Below the pieces are notes generated by a model, which worked only from the letters and a program-made list of their open reading frames with translations, ran no database searches and was not told the origin of the DNA. From the NCBI RefSeq assembly GCF_000210295.1, contig NC_026744.1, forward strand, positions 124,001-188,000: a stretch of DNA of 64,000 bases, written 5' to 3'. Positions 19,262 through 26,634 of this stretch are shown piece after piece (position 1 is the stretch's first letter; each line of letters opens with the position of its first letter). The DNA is from Trypanosoma brucei gambiense DAL972. Its lineage: Eukaryota; Euglenozoa; Kinetoplastea; Trypanosomatida; Trypanosomatidae. A program made the translations under genes and the position numbers.

Positions 19262-20467
19262 CTACACACCAATTACATTATCAATATGACTACGGGCCTC
19301 GCGCTGCGCCATGATATCCAGACGGTAAAATTTCCACTGCACCACCATACAGTAGAAAAAATATGCTGTTTCAAAGCACCACAAAGAAATAACCACTCCA
19401 AGGGGTATGAGAAGGTAATTGGATTTGCCTTCATACACCTCCATAGCAAGAATCGCGCCACAGGCACCCGTATCTGGCAGTCCAACCAGCATGAATATGG
19501 CAAACGCCAGTGCCACCAACAACCCGCACAAGCTAACCAGATGCCTCGTAGAAAGCCCAGTGATACACGCCTTGTAAATGGGCCAGTGCCATACAAAGAA
19601 ACTTAGAGGCACACCCAACAAGTAGGCAATCGACAGAGCAGTTGCCTGTGCCTTGTTCGAGGCCTTTGGGCCCTCAAATTCATTTTCATACGGGGAAAAC
19701 GCAACTGTGATAGCCACGGACGCGTTGGCAACAAGCAACACACAGTTCACCATCCAGATCACATAGTTGAACTTCACGTATTTCCTTCTTGGTTCGGGAA
19801 CCATCCCTATGGTGTGATTAACAAGGGGTTTGATACACAAAAACTTGGGTGGAAAGTTTGCCTCCAGGTTCGCCCCCTCTGTTGCTTTTAACTGATACTC
19901 TACCTGGCGTTGTAGGATATTTAACCGCTCTTCTTCTGCCATAGCATTTTTCCACCTCTCAACCAACAGCGCATGTTCTTTCCCATCAACGGTCATACCA
20001 TTTGTGTTAGTATTGCTCCTTCCCGTAACCTCCTTCACAATATCGGCTTTGCTCACTTCGGGAAGCTGGGCCGCCACTCCACCGGCGGTCACGTTCAAAC
20101 CATCGCCGTCACCACCGGACACGCCCTGGTTCGAGGCGACGGCCGACGGGGGTGGATGCGACGGTATCTCTGTTGTGCTCAAGGCAGACCCCTCAGGGTA
20201 AAATGATGACGAATGTGCGTCACGATACCTCGAGGCTGCGGGCACATCTTCACTTCGCCTACTTCTATGAAGAGACTCGTCGCTTTCAGAAAATACGTTC
20301 ATTTCCTCCATATTTGTCGGGGTGTCATGCGAACCCCGAGCTCCTTGCCGTTGGGATTGGTGCGTTCGCGAATCATGATTGCCTGAAGGTGCCTGATCAT
20401 CCGCATTGCTAGGTCCAAAATTGTACTCTTCACGGATTTCATTAGCACCAAATCCCCGACCAAACAT
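19262..20467 (-). CDS. SCAMP: Secretory carrier membrane protein (SCAMP)
   Basis: A 401-residue protein. The N-terminal 200 residues are polar and Ser/Gly-rich, with an FGPSN stretch where other SCAMPs carry NPF repeats. A coiled-coil segment follows (residues about 165-205, EERLNILQRQVEYQL). The core then begins with NFPPKFLCIKPLVNH and has four hydrophobic spans at roughly 240-265, 280-300, 315-335 and 350-375. The diagnostic loop after the second span reads FFVWHWPIYKA (SCAMPs: C.WYRPIYKAF). SCAMPs are tetraspan proteins of the trans-Golgi and endosomal recycling system. The frame extends 10 codons upstream to a TTG; ATG 20467 is the first ATG. The likely leader carries a 45-codon upstream ORF (see below). 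Confidence 0.92.
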   Translation of the reverse strand: MFGRGFGANEIREEYNFGPSNADDQAPSGNHDSRTHQSQRQGARGSHDTPTNMEEMNVFSESDESLHRSRRSEDVPAASRYRDAHSSSFYPEGSALSTTEIPSHPPPSAVASNQGVSGGDGDGLNVTAGGVAAQLPEVSKADIVKEVTGRSNTNTNGMTVDGKEHALLVERWKNAMAEEERLNILQRQVEYQLKATEGANLEANFPPKFLCIKPLVNHTIGMVPEPRRKYVKFNYVIWMVNCVLLVANASVAITVAFSPYENEFEGPKASNKAQATALSIAYLLGVPLSFFVWHWPIYKACITGLSTRHLVSLCGLLVALAFAIFMLVGLPDTGACGAILAMEVYEGKSNYLLIPLGVVISLWCFETAYFFYCMVVQWKFYRLDIMAQREARSHIDNVIGV

Positions 20468-21524
20468 TATGGAATCAACCAACTCAACGTAATACAAGAC
20501 AAAGCTCTTACGAGGCCGTCACGCAATTCATATCAAGATTAATGTCGTTCACTAAATAGGCACCTAGAGGTTTTTCCCCGTTACCCTGTTGTGTCCAAAG
20601 ATTATATGGAGGAAGACAGTCAGAATGTGTATGCACATATGCCATAATCCCTTTCCAGCACCTACAAACAACGAAAAATAAAGTCACCAAGCGCTGGTGC
20701 GCCTGATGCAGAGGTATCATTTACATCAAATAAAAAAGGCTGTATGGCCCTAATATTGTCAACGCCAAAAACAAAAACCGTAGAATGTAAAAAAAAGAAC
20801 GGTTTGGGGGGGAAGAAACTTCGTTGGTGTTCCCTCCCTCCCCCTTTTCGTTCAACTCACCTGCCATAGGTAGCTCTGCTCTTGAGCAAAAACAATACTT
20901 TGCCTTTCCAGCCCTCTATTCTTTCCCTTCGTTAATGCTGTCTCTCTTGTCACCTCGTATGTGTATATACATAAGTGTATATTGTTCTGCTCCTCTATAC
21001 CACATCCGATGCGTGTTTTTGGTCTGCCGACTCGTTTGTGCACGCACCACAGTCACACTAATAAAACCTGTTGCGCACCGTTTTCCAGTTTTCAGCATCC
21101 CAAGAGGCCTTCCAACAGCAATATTTTTCCCACCTCTTCAACCCTATTCTCTCAACTCGGACGTTTTTGTTACGCTAAAGTGAAATTTTAAAAAAGAAGT
21201 ATATCACCTTTTTTTTCCTCACCACAGCACCATCTTTGACTCATCCGTGCTGGAATCTACCTCCCACAGTTATGCTGTCCGTGGACAAGTCAAGCAACAC
21301 AAGAACACAAAAAGGAGTGGCAACGGACAACAGAAAGAAACAAACGTAGGAAAGACCAGAAAAAAAAAAAAGAAATGGTCACAAAAGCAGAATCGCCAAG
21401 TTTCCCACTCCAATTCCTTCACTTAGCACATTTTAAGTTATCAACAGCATTCACAATATTTTAAATCCCCTGCTACCCATCAGAAAAACGTCTATTCAAA
21501 TAAATAATAAAAGAGAGAGCCTAC
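20468..21524. other. Intergenic spacer between LC8 and SCAMP
   Basis: This is the LC8 3' UTR and the SCAMP leader with its acceptor at 20663-20662 and upstream ORF. Plus-strand frames at 20824-21191 are antisense to the transcription unit and were not accepted. Confidence 0.6.
20508..20645 (-). other. 45-codon upstream ORF in the SCAMP leader
   Basis: An ATG at 20645 opens 45 codons ending in TAA at 20510-20508, 41 bases before the SCAMP ATG. It lies just downstream of a strong acceptor (AG 20663-20662 after a tttatttttcgttgtttgt tract), so it should be inside the mRNA. It may damp SCAMP translation or encode a micropeptide. Confidence 0.45.
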
Positions 21525-21797
21525 CTATCCTGACTTGAACAGAAGAATTGCAACCTGTCCAAAGTAAAAGTACAGGAAGCTGTGCGTTTCGTGCGTGACA
21601 TAACTGCCAAAGTTACGGCCAACAATACAGTGCCACGTAGGTTGATATTTCTTGTCAAACTCTTTTTTTATGTACGCCGCAATATCCTTCTCAATGTTGA
21701 ACTTCTCCAAGGCTTGAAGAGCGACCTCCACTGCATCAGACTGCATGTCCTCTGGCATGTCTGCATTCTTAATAATAGCTTTCCGATCAGTAGACAT
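21525..21797 (-). CDS. LC8: Dynein light chain LC8
   Basis: A 90-residue protein of exactly LC8/DYNLL size and pattern. It has [14 protein letters not shown], the central helix pair ending [19 protein letters not shown], the [11 protein letters not shown] strand and the closing [16 protein letters not shown]8 dimers bind short TQT-like motifs and act as hubs in dynein motors, intraflagellar transport and other complexes. A 27-codon upstream extension is hydrophobic and low-complexity and contains the predicted acceptor (AG 21849-21848 after a long pyrimidine tract), so the start is ATG 21797 with a 50-base leader. Confidence 0.97.
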   Translation of the reverse strand: MSTDRKAIIKNADMPEDMQSDAVEVALQALEKFNIEKDIAAYIKKEFDKKYQPTWHCIVGRNFGSYVTHETHSFLYFYFGQVAILLFKSG

Positions 21798-22334
21798 CGT
21801 AAACGAACAATATAGCGGAGATAATAATACTTCGAAGACAGAAAGGACTATAAGGAAAAGAAAGATAAGGGAAAACAAAAATTGAAGAAGATTCGCGTGT
21901 TAAACTACAAAAAAATATTGCTTTATGTATCAGTTGACCGTTTGACAATATATATTAAACTAATTCCTATCTACGCGCTGTGGGGTTTCAACCTGAAAAC
22001 ATCACAATATCATACATAAAGTACAGCTTTCCTCTTTCTTTCGTTTTATCTCCTTCTTTTCCGATATCAATAGCAAACGCAAGGCATCCTGGTAGAGCCC
22101 TCCAACCGCGTAGTCTAATTAGTCCCTTCATTTTTGTATCTCCCTCTATGCGCATGTAGTACCTTAATAGATTTTCTCCTCTCTTTACATTTGCAGTTGC
22201 CTGGTCAAAACCTGCAGACAATTCCTCCCAAGTTCACAAAAATAAAGTACCCTCGCAAAGAAAGAGAAATAGAAAGAAATACAAATTTCTCTCTTTTTTT
22301 AAGGAAAATGAGGAGACTTTTTTTAACCCCTTAC
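21798..22334. other. Intergenic spacer
   Basis: This is the 3' UTR of the 264-residue gene and the LC8 leader. A minus-strand frame at 21988-22221 has no supported start or family signal. Confidence 0.55.
21848..21890 (-). promoter_or_regulatory. Predicted spliced-leader acceptor for LC8
   Basis: On the minus strand a pyrimidine-rich run (gttttcccttatctttcttt and on) ends in AG at 21849-21848. It excludes the longer LC8 reading. Confidence 0.65.
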
Positions 22335-23129
22335 TTACCTGAATATAATAAGGTTCCTTTCACTATCAACAGACTTCTTCAGCTGCAGCTTTTCTTGTTC
22401 AGCGCTGTGGTCAACCTCAGCACAAGCTGGAACAAAATCCCTCGGCACTTTTAGAACTTTACCTGTTTCGAGCTTTATTTCTTTTGCTGGGCGTTTCATT
22501 TTGTTTTCCCAGTAAAGCTTCTCTTTCCGACGCTTCTCAAGGTCTTTTCGTTTGTTGTTTTCCGGTGGCTGAAAAACGATGGCATCACGATCTCCGAAGA
22601 ATAATTCATGGTAATGGCCGTTCGTTTGCTTCTTGGGGTCAAGCGAGCCGAGTACCGGGTTGTGCGGCATGGGTAGGGGTGTATTCGGATCTATTATGAA
22701 CCTGATTATTGTGCCATGATCACGACGAGGCGAGTGCTCGGTAGAAACCTCCACTCCAGCATCACGCTTCCCATTGGCCTTTCTTTTAGAAAAGGTAACG
22801 ACGGCCTTTTTCTTATCAAGAGCTTCCCTCATGTCGTCTGGAATCTTAGAGAAAATATGGTCTTCTTCGCGGGAAATATTCTCCAGTAAAGCAAGAGCAT
22901 CTGAATGGAGAGAGACACCTTCTTTATCAGAAAGTGTTTTAACGGCGCGAGAGACGAATGAAGTTACGTCGTCAATTCTTCTAGCATTTTCCCTGAATGC
23001 GCGTGCAGAAAGGATCCTTCGCATGACGTGTGCAGGGATATCAGCACCTGACGCGACAGCAGGGTCCTCCCCATTTTCATCCGCACTCACTGAGCGGTTC
23101 ATCTCGGGGCGCTCCTCCATCAGTTCCAT
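22335..23129 (-). CDS. Orphan charged protein, first gene of the leftward unit
   Basis: A 264-residue protein, very rich in Lys, Arg, Glu and Asp. An N-terminal helical part (about 30-85, with HVMRRILSARAFRENARRID and SDALALLENI) is followed by a basic stretch KKAVVTFSKRKANGKR. Near 140-190 lies a short segment with the look of a folded core (GTIIRFIIDPNTPLPMPHNP, HYHELFFGDRDAIVF), then a Lys/Arg/Glu-rich coil. I recognise no family. Nuclear or RNP association would fit the composition. The frame continues 34 codons upstream but only to a GTG. A good acceptor (AG 23192-23191 after ttgtgccttaccaatttatt) gives ATG 23129 as the first start, with a 61-base leader. It is the first gene downstream of the divergent start region. 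Confidence 0.8.
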   Translation of the reverse strand: MELMEERPEMNRSVSADENGEDPAVASGADIPAHVMRRILSARAFRENARRIDDVTSFVSRAVKTLSDKEGVSLHSDALALLENISREEDHIFSKIPDDMREALDKKKAVVTFSKRKANGKRDAGVEVSTEHSPRRDHGTIIRFIIDPNTPLPMPHNPVLGSLDPKKQTNGHYHELFFGDRDAIVFQPPENNKRKDLEKRRKEKLYWENKMKRPAKEIKLETGKVLKVPRDFVPACAEVDHSAEQEKLQLKKSVDSERNLIIFR

Positions 23130-24989
23130 ACGCAACGATCTTTTCGTTAACCTTTCTCGATTATATTTGAAGTATATCCTCAGCCTAACCCTAGAATAAA
23201 TTGGTAAGGCACAAGAGCTGCTTAAGGTCACCGGTCACTCCCGTAACTGCAAGAACAATATACTAATATACACACGTACATGTACGAACAAAAAGTTCTG
23301 TTGACACTTACAGTTGCTTAAAATACTAAAACCAAAGACTGGGCTCTAAACCCAAATGCACACCGCGCCTTCACATAGAAACGCAACATTTTAAGCCGCT
23401 GAGCATGAACAAATGATTGTGTCGTCTCAACGACACATGACCGAAGAGGTGCGCAAGGACGTCCAATGACTCAACAAAAGAGTGACCGCCACAATGACAA
23501 TCGTTAGATGGCGCGTTTAATTGCATTACAACTACGTCGGTACCTTCGCACTAACCATACATTTTAGTTCAAGCCAGAGAGATAACCGTGTAAAAGAAAA
23601 TTTCCGTCCTTTTTCGTGACAAACGAGAGAAAACAGCCAAAGGCAACGACTTTACAGGGGAAAGGACAGGCGCTGACGAGACCAACAACACCGAGACATT
23701 ATGCAGTCCCACCGCTAGGTCCTGGTAGCACCCTGTAACCCAACCCTAGCCTCACATGAACTCTCTAAAGCACAAAAGAACGCGGGTATCACCAGTTCCA
23801 ACATTAAAAGGCTATACAATAGGCTTTCAGTGATCTATTCCTATCACTTGTTTGTCTCTCTTGCTCATTCGTGGGGGGGGGGGGGAACAGACACCAATAC
23901 ACACCTTTCAGTCGCTATCGCGAGTCGCACTCAATTCTGCCGCTATCGTGCATGGTCAAAAGTCCCCCTGTTGTCCAAATCGCAATCGGGTTTACGATTT
24001 CGTTGACACTGCGGCGCCGGGGGTGCAATATCTATTACACAAAGTAACGTCCCCTCCGCATCAGACTCATTCTGCGGTTATCTCACACCACTGTTTCGCT
24101 CTAAGCCTTCGTTATTTTTTTATACTAGCTCTTCTTCTTTCCGTCTTTCTCCCTTTCGCAGGTGTGTGAGAGTAATTCACTGTACATGGCCTTTCGTGTG
24201 TGATCGTTGCGGATAGTGCTCACGTTCCCAACCCCTCACACAGGGCTAAGAAAGCGCGATGCAAGTGGAGAGCAGGTGCGGGATTGGTGACACCCCTGTG
24301 CCGCGAGGAGAAGCTATGCAGGCTTTCTCGAAGTCGCATCCATCGTACGATCGGCCCCTTTACAAAACATTGTACACGAGAGTGTTCTAACCAGCAGCAG
24401 TTCAGTAAGTGTTACAACGTTTCCTTCCATTCGTTGCGCCGGCTTATGCCTTCGAGTGCCGCGTGGAAGCGTTGGCCCCTTCACTATCAAGTGCACGCTT
24501 GATCCAATTGCACGGTGTGGCGCGCACATCGGGCACACCGGCGCTGCTGCGGGCGCCCTCTCGGCACACGAAGTCCATCGGTGCCAGCTTCCTGCGCTGG
24601 AGCCTAAATCCCTTCCCACTGCCATATGTTCCGCAGCGCCCTCCGGAACAACCCCCTTGACTAAACACTCTCTGGCATATACTGAATTATGCATCATGAT
24701 CCACAAGTCTCTCCTCGACTTGACTACAACGCTTGATCACTCCGAGGGGCTGGATAATCACAACAGTTCCGCCCTCACCTTGTACAGTATCACGTTTCGG
24801 CTTCTTTTGTAAGGTGACCGGAGGGTGCACACCGAAGTTGGGCAGGCAGAGGTTGCGTTGGCACTGCCTCTGCTTACGGTTTTTTCCAGGGGAAACAATT
24901 CACCGTTAGTCCGTATCTTTTTTTTTTTTTAATTCCCATCACAACACCATGTCGAGCAGCGGGCGCCAGCGCCTACGCCGTGTATAGCC
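23130..24989. other. Left part of the divergent strand-switch region, no gene
   Basis: Between the last minus-strand gene and the retroelement cluster I find no supported gene. Frames near 24200-24812 on both strands are GC-rich compared with the surroundings but overlap one another, lack acceptors and show no family I recognise; they may be the remains of an old element or gene. A run of 13 T (24918-24930) could be the poly(A) tail of a minus-strand insertion. Confidence 0.5.
23873..23885 (+). promoter_or_regulatory. 13-base G tract in the divergent strand-switch region
   Basis: Thirteen consecutive G on the plus strand. G tracts and GT-rich sequence are known to mark Pol II start regions of T. 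brucei, where H2A.Z-type nucleosomes accumulate. The tract is oriented for rightward transcription although it lies nearer to the leftward genes. Confidence 0.5.
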
Positions 24990-25001
24990 CGTACGTTTCG
25001 T
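24990..25001. repeat. Target-site duplication, left copy (318-bp ingi/RIME fragment)
   Basis: cgtacgtttcgt, identical over all 12 bases to 25320-25331. Ingi and RIME make 12-bp duplications. Confidence 0.85.
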
Positions 25002-25319
25002 GCTAATCTCTTTCCTTGAGATAGTCCGGCGCAGTTCCATTGCATCCCGCGCAATGACGGGCCGGGATTCTCTTCCACATCAGCGGAAAGCAGCATCTTA
25101 GTGCGGATGATACTGCTGATGGCACGCTGGCACGTGCCCAGGGACCGACAAATGAAAAACGGTGTCCCAGCAAGACGCTGCTGATCCCTGTGCTGTATGA
25201 TGCCGTAGCCGGAGCACAGCAGTGTTCCCCATGAAAGGAACGCTGCTGGCTCTTGCTTTCCCCGATGATACGGGATACTGGACCCTAGCACCACGTTGAG
25301 GTGGCCGGCATCGCCAGGG
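25002..25319 (-). mobile_element. 3'-truncated ingi/RIME 5' fragment, 318 bp
   Basis: On the minus strand it starts with the ingi/RIME 5' signature (ccctggcgatgccggccacc) at 25319 and continues collinear with the long ingi copy to the position after the 2A-like motif, ending ...aaagagattagc at 25002. It encodes a 2A-type peptide with DVEENPGP intact (LLSADVEENPGP; the residue before D is A rather than G). It has no poly(A) and no RIME 3' half, yet is bounded by perfect 12-bp duplications (24990-25001 and 25320-25331). Two bases at the 3' junction (ac) could belong either to the element or to the duplication. Confidence 0.9.
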
Positions 25320-25331
25320 CGTACGTTTCGT
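25320..25331. repeat. Target-site duplication, right copy (318-bp ingi/RIME fragment)
   Basis: cgtacgtttcgt, identical to 24990-25001. Confidence 0.85.
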
Positions 25332-25699
25332 ACGAGTCGACCCCGTACATTGAACCCTGTGATGTAGATGCGATATTGGAATACTCCCCATTTTTGGCTG
25401 ATCTACCTTGAGTGAGTCGGCACGCACACTGCCAGCTGTGAGTTCTCGGTTGGAAAAAGATCCTGGAAATGCATACTAAATTCGGGAAATCGCCGCATAC
25501 TGATGTTCATGGTGCATCCGCAGAGACAAATCCGTGCTTGCTCACCTTCCATATTTCCGGACTTGATTGACACCAGCCACGAGCTCTGCATTCACGCCAT
25601 CTCGTTGTAATGCCAGCGTGTGTCAGAGTGTTTTTCACTGCCGTAATGTTCGTACTGATTGGTGGAGCTTGTGGCCATGTAAACCGATCTTTGTTCGGG
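25332..25699. other. Unassigned sequence between retroelements
   Basis: Downstream, on the minus strand, of the stop at 25700-25702. Short minus-strand frames (25403-25591) contain a Cys-rich stretch (CLCGC) but nothing I can name. Confidence 0.4.
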
Positions 25700-25919
25700 T
25701 TAGCCTCTCAGGCACAGCGGTGTTACTCGCGGGTTGATATTTCGCAGCAACCATTCACAATGCAAGGAGACGGCGATGCGCAAGCTCTCTTCCACCGTTC
25801 GCCAAGTGCCTCCTTTCGCGTCACGCCACTGGGAGTGAATACGAACTGCAGCCCAATGCTCACTTTCCTGCTTTCTATCTTTAGGACTGGTCGCCATAGC
25901 TCTCATGTAGGCGGTTCGA

Positions 25920-25931
25920 TAACACTCAATG
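25920..25931. repeat. Target-site duplication, left copy (RIME)
   Basis: taacactcaatg, identical to 26434-26445. Confidence 0.9.
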
Positions 25932-26433
25932 CCCTGGCGATGCCGGCCACCTCAACGTGGTGCCAGGGTCCAGTACCCCGTATCATCGGGGGAAGCCAAG
26001 AGCCAGCAGCGTTCCTTTCATGGGGAACACTGCTGTGCTCCGGCTACGGCATCATACAGCACAGGGATCAGCAGCGTCTTGCTGGGACACCGTTTTTCAT
26101 TTGTCGGTCCCTGGGTACGTACCAGCGTGCCATCAGCAGTATCATCCGCACTAAGATGCTGCTGTCCGGTGATGTGGAACACAAAAAAAGGATTGCTAAT
26201 TGACATCTTTTGGAGAGTCCGGAGTGGGGGGCTTCTCGCCCCATCTGCTGTATTCCGTTCAACTGCGGAGCTACAACAAAAATTATAGAGGGAGTGTTAG
26301 GATGAATAAAAAAGGGAGACTCTGCCACAGTCGCCAGACCGATAGCATCTCAGGGCTCTACGGTGATGGCTGATGGCCGCGCCAGTGGGGGGAAACTCTC
26401 ACGAAGGCACGAAGAAAAAATTTTCAAAAAAAA
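25932..26433 (+). mobile_element. RIME: RIME non-LTR retroposon, complete, 502 bp
   Basis: It begins with the ingi/RIME 5' signature ccctggcgatgccggccacc. Its first 248 bases match the ingi 5' end (also present in the 318-bp fragment and the long copy), and homology stops at 26179 inside the 2A coding region. The next 254 bases are the distinct 3' half and end in an A run (26426-26433). This two-halves plan of about 250 + 250 bp is that of T. brucei RIME, a non-autonomous partner of ingi. Perfect 12-bp duplications flank it. The first seven bases (25932-25938) pair fully with 25962-25968, the P1 helix expected for the HDV-like ribozyme of this 5' signature. Confidence 0.95.
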
Positions 26434-26445
26434 TAACACTCAATG
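26434..26445. repeat. Target-site duplication, right copy (RIME)
   Basis: taacactcaatg, identical to 25920-25931 and directly after the A run of the element. Confidence 0.9.
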
Positions 26446-26534
26446 AGCCATTTGCTAGCGCAGTGGGGCGAGACGGCGAGTTGTTGAAAATCGACAGTTT
26501 CCTCATCGTTTTCTCCCGTTTGGAGAGGTTCTTT

Positions 26535-26634
26535 NNNNNNNNNNNNNNNNNNNNNNNNNNNNNNNNNNNNNNNNNNNNNNNNNNNNNNNNNNNNNNNNNN
26601 NNNNNNNNNNNNNNNNNNNNNNNNNNNNNNNNNN
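26535..26634. other. Assembly gap, 100 N
   Basis: Exactly 100 N, the usual placeholder for a gap of unknown size. It falls inside repeated retroelement sequence, within the reverse-transcriptase region of the ingi copy to its right. Confidence 0.98.

Larger units (their letters stand above)
25700..26534 (-). pseudogene. C-terminal end of an unidentified frame, interrupted by RIME
   Basis: If the RIME (25932-26433) and one copy of its 12-bp duplication are ignored, a minus-strand frame is open from the assembly gap (26534) to a TAA at 25702-25700, about 100 codons. The two pieces meet in one frame at the insertion point. The translated text is protein-like: it has ASKWLIECY before the site and, after it, RTAYMRAM, EHWAAVRIHSQW and CEWLLRN, all Trp/Arg-rich. 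I do not recognise the family. It may be the tail of the same ingi-related element seen right of the gap, or part of a host gene. As it stands the frame is broken, so it is called a pseudogene. Confidence 0.45.

Noticed and set aside
24314..24706. 130-codon minus-strand frame in the strand-switch region
   Set aside because: Contains a CPMC pair but no recognisable domain, no acceptor, and equally long frames on the other strand.
25610..26203. 197-codon plus-strand frame through the RIME 5' half
   Set aside because: The part before 25932 is antisense to the interrupted frame; only the RIME part has meaning, as retroelement sequence.
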